A stretch of 64,000 nt of DNA from Nemertoderma westbladi (taxonomy: Eukaryota > Xenacoelomorpha > Nemertodermatida > Nemertodermatidae), in the NCBI GenBank assembly GCA_032718475.1, contig JAUCBJ010003252.1:1-64000 (forward strand), given 5' to 3'. Positions 25,266-36,644 of the stretch are shown one piece after another. Position 1 is the first letter of the stretch, and each line of letters opens with the position of its first letter. The notes under the pieces were generated by a model. That model saw only the letters and a list, made by a program, of their open reading frames with translations, was not told where the DNA came from and did not search any database. Position numbers and translations under genes: made by a program.

Positions 25266-25777
25266 TGGCAACCAACCTTAAGGGAAACCGGTGGGCAGTT
25301 ATTTTAATTGATGTAATTATTAGTTGTATATTTATTTTGCTTTCTTGTGACTTAAAATAACTCGGGTCGTTTGGGACCCGGAACGGCCAATGACGTGGGC
25401 GAAAAAAAGCGGCCATGGGTGGGTTAAACAGAAGAATTAGCCAGTTTTTGCACAATTTGTATACAATGTATATTTTTACTATAATGTTTTTTTTTCTCAT
25501 TATTAGTTATGTGCATTTTGTGCCTTATTTGCGTAATTTTTACAACTGTAGGCCCGTACTTAATTATTTGATATACTGCAGTTTTTAGGTTTATGTACTT
25601 AATTTGGTGTGCTCTACGAGTTCTACCGTGTGAATTTTAAATCACTAAATATATATACAAGAATATACAAGAATATACAATAATTACAAATATAATTTTT
25701 TTAATAGCTGAAAACATTTTCTTTTTTATACTATAATTATATTTACTTAAAAAAATGAATTTAAAATAATTTTATAG

Positions 25778-28375
25778 ATGATGATGAATGTACATTAAAC
25801 ACAGACAACTGCCACATTAATGCTGACTGTTCCAATACTGATGGTGGATTTAGTTGTAGTTGCATGTCTGGATACACAGGAGATGGTGTCACTACATGTT
25901 TAGGTAATAAATAAATTGACATACAATAATTACAAACATAATTTATTTAAAAGCTGAAAACATTTTCATTTTCATTTTTATACTTTAATTATATTTACTT
26001 AAAAAAATGAATTTAAAATAATTTTATAGATGATGATGAATGTACATTAATCACAGACAACTGCCACATTAATGCTGACTGTTCCAATACTGATGGTGGA
26101 TTTAGTTGTAGTTGCATGTCTGGATACACAGGAGATGGTGTCACTACATGTTTAGGTAATAAATAAATTGACATACAATAATTACAAACATAATTTATTT
26201 AAAAGCTGAAAACATTTTCATTTTCATTTTTATACTTTAATTATATTTACTTAAAAAAATGAATTTAAAATAATTTTATAGATGATGATGAATGTACATG
26301 AAACACAGACAACTGCCACATTAATGCTGACTGTTCCAATACTGATGGTGGATTTAGTTGTAGTTGCATGTCTGGATACACAGGAGATGGTGTCATTACA
26401 TGTTTAGGTAATAAATAAATTGACATACAATAATTACAAACATAATTTTTTTAAAAGCTGAAAACATTTTCATTTTTATACTATAATTATATTTACTTAG
26501 AAAAATGAATTTAAAATAATTTTATAGATGATGATGAATGTACATTAAACACAGACAACTGCCACATTAATGCTGACTGTTCCAATACTGATGGTGGATT
26601 TAGTTGTAGTTGCATGTCTGGATACACAGGAGATGGTGTCACTACATGTTTAGGTAATAAATAAATTGACATACAATAATTACAAACATAATTTATTTAA
26701 AAGCTGAAAACATTTTCATTTTCATTTTTATACTTTAATTATATTTACTTAGAAAAATGAATTTAAAATAATTTTATAGATGATGATGAATGTACATTAA
26801 ACACAGACAACTGCCACATTAATGCTGACTGTTCCAATACTGATGGTGGATTTAGTTGTAGTTGCATGTCTGGATACACAGGAGATGGTGTCATTACATG
26901 TTTAGGTAATAAATAAATTGACATACAATAATTACAAACATAATTTTTTTAAAAGCTGAAAACATTTTCATTTTTATACTATAATTATATTTACTTAGAA
27001 AAATGAATTTAAAATAATTTTATAGATGATGATGAATGTACATTAAACACAGACAACTGCCACATTTATGCTGACTGTTCCAATACTGATGGTGGATTTA
27101 GTTGTAGTTGCATGTCTGGATACACAGGAGATGGTGTCACATGTTTAGGTAATAAATAAATTGACATACAATAATTACAAACATAATTTTTTTAAAAGCT
27201 GAAAACATTTTCATTTTTATACTATAATTATATTTACTTAGAAAAATGAATTTAAAATAATTTTATAGATGATGATGAATGTACATTAAACACAGACAAC
27301 TGCCACATTAATGCTGACTGTTCCAATACTGATGGTGGATTTAGTTGTAGTTGCATGTCTGGATACACAGGAGATGGTGTCATTACATGTTTAGGTAATA
27401 AATAAATTGACATACAATAATTACAAACATAATTTTTTTAAAAGCTGAAAACATTTTAATTTTTATACTATAATTTTATATTTACTTAGAAAAATGAATT
27501 TAAAATAATTTTATAGATGATGATGAATGTACATTAAACTCAGACAACTGCCACATTAATGCTGACTGTTCCAATACTGATGGTGGATTTAGTTGTAGTT
27601 GCATGTCTGGATACACAGGAGATGGTGTCACATGTTTAGGTAATAAATAAATTGACATACAATAATTACAAACATAATTTTTTTAAAAGCTGAAAACATT
27701 TTCATTTTTATACTATAATTATATTTACTTAAAAAAATGAATTTAAAATAATTTTATAGATGATGATGAATGTACATTAAACACAGACAACTGCCACATT
27801 AATGCTGACTGTTCCAATACTGATGGTGGATTTAGTTGTAGTTGCTTGTCTGGATACACAGGAGATGGTGTCACTACATGTTTAGGTAATAAATAAATTG
27901 ACATACAATAATTACAAACATAATTTATTTAAAAGCTGAAAACATTTTCATTTTAATATTTATACTTTAATTATATTTACTTAAAAAAATGAATTTAAAA
28001 TAATTTTATAGATGATGATGAATGTCAATTAAACACAGACAACTGCCACATTAATGCTGACTGTTCCAATACTGATGGTGGATTTAGTTGTAGTTGCATG
28101 TCTGGATACACAGGAGATGGTGTCACTACATGTTTAGGTATTAAATAAATTGACATACAATTACAAACATAATTTTTTTAATAGCAGAAAACATTGTCTT
28201 TTTTATACTATAGTTATATTTACTTAAAAATTACTTTAAAATTATTTTATAGATTATGATGAATGTCAATTAAACACAGACAACTGCCACATTAATGCTG
28301 ACTGTTCCAATACTGATGGAGGATTTAGTTGTAGTTGCAAAAATGATTTCAAAGGAGATGGTGTTACATGTATAG
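25778..28375 (+). CDS. EGF-like array, exons 13–23
   Basis: Eleven phase-1 exons: 25778–25903, 26030–26155, 26282–26407, 26528–26653, 26780–26905, 27026–27148, 27269–27394, 27517–27639, 27760–27885, 28012–28137 and 28253–28375. All carry the six-cysteine calcium-binding EGF pattern, except that exon 26282–26407 has a TGA at 26299–26301. Three exons are 123 nt (27026, 27517, 28253). Variants: GVITC at 26282, 26780 and 27269; LITDNC at 26030; LNSDNC at 27517; CHIYAD at 27026; DECQLN at 28012. The last exon is the most different (DYDECQ and [12 protein letters not shown]), as expected for an array edge less homogenised than the centre. Confidence 0.88.
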
Positions 28376-28450
28376 GTAATAAATAAATTGACATACAATA
28401 ATTACAAACATAATTTTTTTAATAGCTGAAAACATTTTCATTTTTATACT

Positions 28451-30493
28451 ACTACTACTAGGTCGAGCGAACTCGGACAGTGGAAATGAGATCCTTCCAG
28501 GCTTCCCTTTCCCGATTCTCCATAGTTGTTGCAATTTCGTTTCTCCCAAGTTCAGTATCCCTTTCAAGTTGATCTATATATTTTATGGCCAGTCGTCCAC
28601 GACTACGCTTTCCATGCGTTGGTTGCCATAGAAGTAGATCTGGTATGACCTCGTCTTTACTTCGCCAGCAGTGCCCACTGAATCTTAATCTGCGTTCTCG
28701 GAGGGTGGTTGATACAGGTGGTATTGTACCATAAAGCTCGGCGTTTGTCATGTGTTGATTCTAGCTGATGTTTAGGGCTGCCCTTAGTAGTCGTGTGTAG
28801 CAACCATCAATTGGTTGTTCAAGTGATTTAGTCATCAGTGTCCAGGTCTCACCCCCGTATAAAAATACACTTTCCACTGTGGCTCGAAAGAACTTAGTCT
28901 TCAGGTGCCTGGATAGATCAGATTTCCAGATGGTATCCATTTTTGATAGAGCTACCTAAGTCTTTGCTTTCCTAACTTCTATTTCCTTTTTGCTACTCTC
29001 TATCCATGATCCAAGGTACTGGAAGTAATTGACCTTCCTTAGTTGATTATTATCAAAGGTTGTCAAGTTTCCATGAACGTTAAAGGTCATGATTTCGGTC
29101 TTGGTAGCATTTATATGCAATCCAACCTCCTTAGCAGCCCTCTCCACTTTATTTAGTAGAAGCTGTGCATCTGCTAGCGTATTAGAGAGCAGGGCGATGT
29201 CATCCGCAAAGTCGGTGTCTGTGACTGTAGTTGCGGGATATCTACTACTTCTGCGTTCTTGAAGTGTGAATCCCAGATCTTAACCGTTTGTGGCTGTCCT
29301 CATTGCGTAATCCAGCACAATTACAAATAGTAATGGTGCTAATGTGTCACCTTGCAGTACGCCAGTCAGGATTGAGAAAAACTCAGTTTCACCATCTGGT
29401 GAGAGTACCTGCGCTTCTGTGTCACAATATAACAATCCAATGCCAGCAACAATTACTTCTGGTATTCCATAAGCTCTTAGGATTTCAAGCTTTTTATTTC
29501 TATGGATGGAGTCGATTGCCTTCTTGAAGTCCACAAAAGTCATGACTGCGGGGAGATTCTTTGACTTAATTCCTTCTATCAGTCTCCATAGTGCAAGTAT
29601 CTGAGCTATTGTTGATCTACTTGGTCGAAATCCGTTTTGGCTCTTACGCAGTAGTTTCTCTATGTGAGGCCTAATCCTATATAGAATCATTTTATTGTAT
29701 ATTTTGGCAGCTACCACAAGCAGACAGATCCCACGATAGTTTGTTGGTATGCCGAGGTCTCCTTTCTTGGGGAGAGGCTTTAGTTGACCTTTAGTCCAAA
29801 TTGGTGGTGGCTTTTCCCCTTTTAACATCCGGTTGCAAACATTCAATACTGGTCTGTTTAGCACTCCGGTTTTCCATACCTCCGCTGGGATTTCATCTAA
29901 TCCACTCGCTTTATTATTGGACATGCTTTTAATGCTTCTTTGGAGTTCGGTCGGCAGGTGTGATGTCCCCTGTTTCTATAGGTTGTTGCTTGTCATATAT
30001 TTTCCTTGTTGGGCTGACCTCGATGTTTGGTGGCTGCCCAGCAGAATTCCTACTCCAATTGATGCATTGGCCGAGTTTCTTACTGCTGAGCTTGTTACTA
30101 ATGTCTATCCATTTCCAATGCCATTGTACTTCATGGCAGTGTCTTCATGACAAATCCGATGTTATTGGATGCAGATGATGTCGATGTTGTATTCCATTGC
30201 CAGAGCGACCATGTCACCCTGTTTGGTATGTGCTTTCAGCGTGCGTGCGTTCATTGTAGCAATCTGTAGTGTCTTTTTACATTTCATCAGGTTGGTTCTT
30301 CTTCCTTCTGTCTTCTGTTCCAGTACCCGATTTATTGAACCCAGCCTGGTGTACCACTGAGGGACGCGGTCCTTGTTGACCCGGGCGACGACTGAGCCGG
30401 TATTTCTCCTGGAGGGTTCTCATACTCATATCTTTCAGTTGCGAGAGTAAACCGCTTGTGGTCGCAACTCCTACAAGCGTCTTCGCAATTCGT
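28451..30493 (-). mobile_element. LINE-A copy 2, internally deleted and 5'-truncated
   Basis: Minus-strand insertion with a 12-bp target duplication CATTTTTATACT at 28439–28450 and 30494–30505. It is close in sequence to copy 1. The RT (28458–29924 on the minus strand) has frame breaks and a stop near 28970. About 1.1 kb between the start of RT and mid-endonuclease is missing: the text after GGTGGCTGCCCA at 30040 jumps to AGCAGAATTCCTACTCC. The 5' region ends near CTTCGCAA at 30487. It splits the EGF array after exon 23. Confidence 0.85.
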
Positions 30494-30553
30494 CATTTTT
30501 ATACTATAATTATATTTACTTTATTTAAAAATGAATTTAAAATAATTTTATAG

Positions 30554-31260
30554 ATGATGATGAATGTCAATTAAACACAGACAACTGCCACATAAATACT
30601 GACTGTTCCAATACTGATGTTGGATTTAGTTGTAGTTGCATGTCTGGATATGCAGGAAATGGTGTATAGCTAATAAATAAATTGACATACAATTACAAAC
30701 ATAATTTTTTTAATAGCTGAAAATATTTTCTTTTTTATACTATATTTATATTTACTTAAAAAAATGAATTTAAAATAATTTTATAGATGATTAATGTACA
30801 TTTAACACGGACAACTGCCACATTAATGCTGACTGTTCCAATACTGATGGTTGTAGTTGCAAAACTGGATACACAGGATATGGTGTCACTACATGTACAG
30901 GTAATAAATAAATTGACATACAATAATTACAAACATAATTTTTTTAATAGCTGAAAACATTGACTTTTTTATACTATATTTATATTTACTTAAAAATGAA
31001 TTTAAAATAATTTTATAGATGCTGATGAATGCACATTAAACACAGACAACTGTCACATTAAGGCTGACTGTTACAATACTGATGGTGGATTTAGTTGTAG
31101 TTGCAAAACTGGATACACAGGAGATGGTGTCACTACATGTACAGGTAATAAATAAATTGACATAAAATAAATTATAAACAAAATTTTGTTAATAGATGAA
31201 AAATGAATTTAAAAATTTTTTATTGATGATGAATGTCAATTAAACACAGACAACTGCCAC
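30554..31260 (+). pseudogene. Degenerate EGF-like exons at the array end
   Basis: 30554–30669 has an intact start but ends in TAG, with the last cysteine and the GT donor lost. 30787–30900 has TAA at its third codon and lacks nine bases around GGATTTAGT. 31019–31144 is intact and open ([25 protein letters not shown]). A further copy from about 31226 has lost its AG acceptor and breaks off at 31260, after the TGCCACATT word, where other sequence begins. Introns are still recognisable. This looks like a decaying edge of the array. Confidence 0.8.
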
Positions 31261-31582
31261 ATTTGTATTTATTTATTTATACCAGGCAAAGTACACCCAT
31301 ATTAAACATTATATACATACACCATAACAAAGAATCAGTAAACTACAGTAATATACTGTATGTAGTAATCAAACCAGAGAACGAGGGTCCCGAGCAGGGA
31401 AGCACAAAAAAAATATTTTTATATAGATAATGTATAACCAGTAAGTATGAAGAGCATACTGCATAATAAACGTGAAAGTAACTAATGCAAAGTTATATAA
31501 TGCGTCATAATGGTTGTCCAGGGAACTGGGGCCAACAATACGGCTCGTGTGGAAGTTTTACTGGTAGTGGTAGTACAATTAC

Positions 31583-33167
31583 CACTACCTTGCTGCAATG
31601 CTATACAATAGAATTCTATTAAATCGCATCAGGGATCCCCTTGAGGTCTTTAAAATACATGAGTGTTTAAAGCTCATTTATCCCATCATAGTAGACATGT
31701 ACCGAACAAAAAGAGTCCCAAAAGAAATGAAAACAAATAAGTTGGTGCCAGTTCCCAAGAAGGGCAACCTAACACCCTATGGCTCTTTTCGGGGAATCTC
31801 ATTGATCTCGTTTGCTGCAAAGCTATACAATAGAATTCTATTAAATCGCATCAGGGATCCCATTGAGAGACTGCTCCATGGAAATCAGAATGGGTTCCGT
31901 AAAGGTCGTGGGACCATGGAACCCATATTGGCACTTAGAAGGATAATTGAAGAGTTATCAAAAAAGAAAGACAGGCATCTGGCTGTTATCTTTGTTGACT
32001 TCTTCAAAGCCTTTGATTCAGTCTCCCGCTCACGTATGTTCAGCATACTTTCATTATATGGGATTCCTGATGAAATTATTGCAGCAATCAGATCAGTATA
32101 CGATGGTTCGACAACATTTGTGTCTACTGTTGATGGTGACACAGAACCATTTGAAGTGTTATGGGGCGTCCTCCAGGGAGACACACTTGCACCATTCTTG
32201 TTCATAATTGTGGTTGACTATGTTCTACGCATGTCCTTAGATCATCATAATGATGATGGGGTGATGATAACTCCACCTACTGGCTCCAGAAGTCGAGGAA
32301 TTCCTGCCAAGTACTTAACTGATCTAGACTTTGCGGATGACTTAGGAGTACTCTCAGAATTACTAGAGGGAGCCGAACGTCTCCTCAGCTCATTAGAACA
32401 TGCTGCTTCTAGTGTTGGTCTTTTTATTAACTCCAGAAAGACCAAAATTTTGACAGTTAACTTTGAAAGTTCTCAGCAAGTCTCTGACCGGATGAGCATA
32501 AGCTCAAAGTATGGTATGCTTGAGCATGTGGACGACTTCTGTTACCTGGGATCATGGATCCGGAAGTCAGGTGAGGACCTTCGAATACGTAAGGGAAAGG
32601 CATGGGCAGCCTTGAATAGGCTTTCCAGGATTTGGAAGTCACCGAGAATTAATCGGAAACTTAAGGTCCGATTATTTAGAGCAGCAGTAGTTCCAGTATT
32701 CCTCTATGGGAGTCCATGTTGGGATCTAACTGCTGAGGTCACCAAATCTCTGGATGGCACATTCACAAGAATGCTATGCCGGGTTCATTGTGTCAAGTAC
32801 AATGCACACATCTCCAACCAGACACTATTGACACTATAACACTATAACATTGGAGGTGTCTCATTGGTTCCCCCAAGCTTGACACTAGAACAAAATCGCC
32901 TCCGCTTTGCAGGACATTGCTTTCGCTTGAGGACCAGCCAGTGCATAATCTTGTACTCTGGCAGCCTCATGGAGTGAATAAGCATGGTGGACAGCCCATG
33001 ACTTTCTTGAGACGCATCTTAAAGGACACTGGCCTTGAAGATGCAGATGATCTAGCAAATGTCATGGGTGATAGGGAGTTGTGGCGGCGCAATTTTGTCG
33101 ACAAGCCGGCACAGCATTCTTAAAAATGCAGCTGCAATGCAGCATGCCGATACTAGTAGTAGTAGTA
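31583..33167 (+). mobile_element. LINE-B copy, 5'-truncated, with (TAG)n tail
   Basis: Flanked by a 14-bp target duplication GGTAGTACAATTAC at 31569–31582 and 33168–33181. The matching place in the right arm (about 56335–56360) is empty, so it inserted after the inverted duplication formed. It ends in TAGTAGTAGTAG. A block of about 42 bp (CTATACAATAGAATTCTATT and following) at 31600–31641 is repeated at 31820–31861, an odd 5' structure. Confidence 0.85.
31598..33123 (+). pseudogene. LINE-B reverse transcriptase fragment
   Basis: The RT domain is open at 31598–32839, followed in another frame by the C-terminal part to 33123. Motifs: FRGISLISFAAKLYN, QNGFRKGRGTMEPIL, FVDFFKAFDSVSR, GVLQGDTLAPFLF and LDFADDLGVL (catalytic DD). 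The stop at 32837–32839 and the frame change after it interrupt the C-terminus. There is no endonuclease because of 5' truncation. It is related to, but clearly distinct from, LINE-A. Confidence 0.85.
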
Positions 33168-33869
33168 GGTAGTACAATTACATAGCACGGCACAGCACAG
33201 CGAGCGAGTGGTGAAAACTATTTATCTACTACAGATATAAATTGCCAACTGAGTATTACTGCGCACGTGATGGTTAATATAGATAGAGAAAATATATGGC
33301 CTGTCAGGTCTACACTCATTGGCTTTTGTGGTTGATACAACTGCCCTCCCATTGGTTGCCTTATATCATGCCACATAGCTCATCCCCTTTGGCCTTTATT
33401 GCCCTTGACTCACTGTGGGTGGATTATTAGTCCACCTTGTTGTGTCCACCATGTCTTATTGGATGTCACTGGTAGCCTTGTTAAATTGGCTCCCCCGCAT
33501 TTTATAGGTTGGAAGCGCATAACCGCTAACAGAATAATACGCTAACACTCCCCCCATGCTATCTTCCTGGTTAGAAGATAGCATCTACCACAAGTGCACT
33601 CCAATTCCGGGGAACCCAACCTACTACTATCGGATCCCAATTAATTTTGGGGGTTTTCTCATTAATTTTGGTGTGAATATTGACTCAGTGAGAGCCAGAA
33701 TTACCTAGGGAAAGGATAAGCTGTTATAAGTCCCACTTATACACAAATGGCTCATTTTGGTACGAGCAATACCATGAAATCCGATAAAGGAACGAATTAC
33801 ATCAGCACTAATAATGAAATAAAATCATATGTGAAGGAATTGAACCAATGGCAAGTGGATAACCAAACT

Positions 33870-34115
33870 CCATAGAACCGATTCCAATTGGACATTTAAG
33901 GCGTCGGATGCTCCTCGGTGGGGATGAAGATGAAGTTGGGAGAGATTGATACTTAGTGTCAAGATTTCAATTCAGTTAGTTGTACCGTGTCGAACATATC
34001 TCACTTGCAAACTCCTATGCACCTTGATGGAGGAAATCACAGCGTACATTAATGATAGACCACTAATGCCAGTGACAATGAACCCAAACAGCATGAAAAT
34101 ATTAATATAGGGGAT
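33870..34115 (+). pseudogene. BEL/Pao integrase remnant
   Basis: Broken reading with FKASDAPRWG, then after a frame change EEITAYINDRPLMPVT. The latter is typical of the end of a BEL/Pao integrase core (the N-x-RPL-type segment). No intact ORF. It comes from a different copy than the pol at 43176–51891. Confidence 0.5.
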
Positions 34116-34119
34116 TTTG

Positions 34120-35100
34120 TGTAAATAGTAGATGCATATCTCCCACGAAAAAGATGGTAAACGGGTCGTTTTAAAATACGGCAGGCATTTGTTTATTTGT
34201 ACCTAATTTTTTACGTTTTTATAGATTAAATAGCACCCTGACTTATTTATTTGTAAGAAATTGTATTAATTACTTAGATATTGTAGACCAGCAACGCAGA
34301 AATCAGAGGACATTTAATATAGCCCATATAGTGTATTCAAAGTGCTATACGGGAATAACATGCTACAGTATAATCATGGCAGTAAGGAGGCTTACTAGGA
34401 TCCCCAAGTGGAATCTGGCAGCCTGGAACTAGACCGCTACAAAAAGTTGATGCGACAGAGCCTTTAGCCTTTAGGCCTAACATTTCTTGGAGGCTGGACA
34501 TCATTACATACTGATTAGTATGGATTGCGAAATTGGATAATGGGTATATTTGGACGTTAATCGATAGGTTTGGTTTGATGATAAACTAATATTATCACGC
34601 AGCCTACCACATCATCTTACCCCCTTGTTTTAAATAGGCCTACCAGTAGTCAACTATTTTTTTCTCTCCTAATAAAAAATTATGATAATGGATGATAATA
34701 AATTTATCTTTACGAGGTTTCTTTATTATATAATAATAATAAATTACTAGTAATAATGAATAATAATAATGGTAATTAACTAATTAATGAATGTAATTCT
34801 AATTAATTATTGTTAAGTGTGCGGTGTACCGGATATACGATTTAAATAATTCTGATTATTGTTAAGGGTGTACCGGTGATATCAATTCAATTCAATTTAT
34901 TTACCCAATAATATCTAAAATTGCACAAAATATTGCACAAATATGTATATATATATATATATAAACAGCAATTGAGATAAAATGATTCACAGATTCAGTT
35001 ATTATATTTAATTTCCAATTAAAACAATATTATGGCAAATAAAATAAATAAAATAATAATTAAAGTTATCTTCAGGCAAATTATAGAATTATCCAATATA
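34120..35100. other. AT-rich spacer, nothing recognised
   Basis: Low-complexity AT-rich DNA, with an (AT)n run near 34940–34965, TAATAATAA-rich stretches near 34720–34800, and two TGTACCGG words. I see no gene. Confidence 0.5.
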
Positions 35101-35112
35101 TATATATAGGGG

Positions 35113-35918
35113 TTGGAGAATGGCCGATGTTACTACACAATTTGCAGCGGCAGCTATTCAGACACAGTTAGAATCTCTAAAAATGATAAAAAACGAAATA
35201 AAAGTAAATATACCATATTTTATGTTAGTAACACTGAACCTATATTAGGATCAATACAAAAGATAGTAGACAAACATACACCTATTCTAAGAACAGACAT
35301 CAGGACCAAGCAACTCATTGACTCTTATAAAATAGTAAATATTAACCGCAGGGCCCCTATGCTAAAGGGAATTTTAGCTCCATCCAGTTTAACATCAAAG
35401 CAGAAGAACCAGGCAAATACAACACATGCTGGATCTAAAAAATGTACAGAAGACAGAAATGTATACCATGTGAAGCGATAAAACCAACAAAACAATTCGG
35501 ATTAACCTCGACCCGTTTGAAAACTAAATATGAAATTAAACAGCGCCTTACCTGTGATGACAAAGATATAATATATTTAGCAAAATGTAAAATATGTAAC
35601 TTACAAGGAATCGGATCAACAGAAACATTTAAACCAAGGCTATCACAATATAAGTGTAATATAAAGAATCATAAGCCACAAACGACTATAGAGAAACATT
35701 TTTGTAAAAATGAAAACCATGATTTTTCGCATTTCGAAATAACACCCATTGAAAAGGTTCATTACAAAGGCAGGGGAAAGAAAGATCAGCGACGGGAGAT
35801 CCGTACAAGGGAAGGATACTGGCAGTGCACCTTAAGAACAATCAAGCCATTTGGTCTCAACACTATAAATGAAGCGGTTTGCAATAATTTCGGCTTAGAC
35901 GTATTTAATCCAGATTAG
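35113..35918 (+). pseudogene. Penelope-like element C-terminus (RT tail plus GIY-YIG-type endonuclease)
   Basis: Two overlapping frames, 35113–35481 and 35442–35918, separated by a frameshift near 35445. The first carries NTEPILGSIQKIV and VNINRRAPMLKGIL, the segment that follows the RT in Penelope-like elements. The second carries a Cys pair (KCIPC), LTCDDKDIIYLAKCKIC, a degraded GIG in place of YVG, H and FC-x4-NHDFSHF residues, and REGYWQCTLRTIKPFGLN. That order matches the zinc-linker plus GIY-YIG endonuclease of Penelope-like elements. The upstream RT is missing. Confidence 0.7.
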
Positions 35919-36249
35919 AGAACTCATTATGTAGACTAATGTACTGTAGACGCTTAATTTCATGAAAACTGTAATGAATTAGCTATTTATTTATTTAATT
36001 ATTTAAATCACTTGAAAAATAAATATTATATTATTTCGAAAGCTTGTGTAATTTCTTATAATTTTTATTTAACGTGGTTGATCTTGGTTTCCTTACAATT
36101 ATATTTATATATTTATATATATATAAATATTACATTACTGGGAGGCACCAACTAATAGCATAGCTAGTAAATTTTGGTGCCTGGTGAGGAGAGCAGGAGG
36201 GGAGAGGGAGGGATGATACAACGGCGATGAGAAGCCTTCGAACATACCA

Positions 36250-36644
36250 TTGTATATGATGGTTGGTTGTACAGAACATGGACGCTAAGTCATCATCTGT
36301 TATGACAACCATGGCAGTAAGAGACACAATTAAAGGGAAGGAGAACGAATATAGTATGGAGGCTATTGACATGATTTGATGCAGATTCTACATAGACAAT
36401 GGAATGGGTTCCGACTCCATCCATGAAATCGTTGGGATGGGTCATGAAGTTTGCAACATCCTGAAAAAATCGGGATTCAACCTGAAAAAGTTCCAGTCGA
36501 ATTCCCAGGAATTCATGTGGGCCATAGAGGACAAACAACAAGATGTCAAGCTAGAGAAGCCAATGACGAAGAAAGAGCAGATTATGGCTGATAAGAGGGT
36601 AGAATCACAACAGAAGGCCTTAGGGTTCGTGTTGAATTGGAGAT
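36250..36644 (+). pseudogene. BEL/Pao reverse transcriptase fragment
   Basis: The open frame 36404–36640 includes FNLKKFQSNSQEF and QQKALGFVLNW, typical of the region after the catalytic YxDD in BEL/Pao RTs. Just upstream, after a stop near 36378, RFYIDNGMGSD resembles a mutated YVDD segment. It is cut at 36644 by the transposon that starts at 36645. Confidence 0.6.

Larger units (their letters stand above)
22325..25427 (+). mobile_element. piggyBac DNA transposon, about 3.1 kb
   Basis: The right end, reading inward from the TTAA at 25424–25427, is CCCACCCATGGCCGC. The left end at 22331 reads TTTACCCACGCATGGCC, so the left TTAA is degraded to TTTA. Both ends hold a hairpin with CGGGTC…GACCCG arms. 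The left end is tandemly duplicated (50-bp unit at 22325–22374 and 22375–22424). It encodes the transposase at 22905–25044. It sits at the 3' end of the CR1-like LINE. Confidence 0.85.
31261..33627 (+). repeat. Outer left arm of a large inverted duplication
   Basis: After LINE-B (31583–33167) is removed, this segment is the reverse complement of 55070–56640. Shared landmarks are TTATTTATACCAGGCAAAG, CGAGGGTCCCGAGCAGGG, AACTGGGGCCAACA, GCCACATAGCTCATCCCC/GATCAGCTATCTGG (diverged), and TTCCGGGGAACCCAACCTAC at the inner limit. In both arms the sequence joins the same point of an EGF exon (ACAACTGCCACATT), so the duplication includes EGF sequence. Confidence 0.8.
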
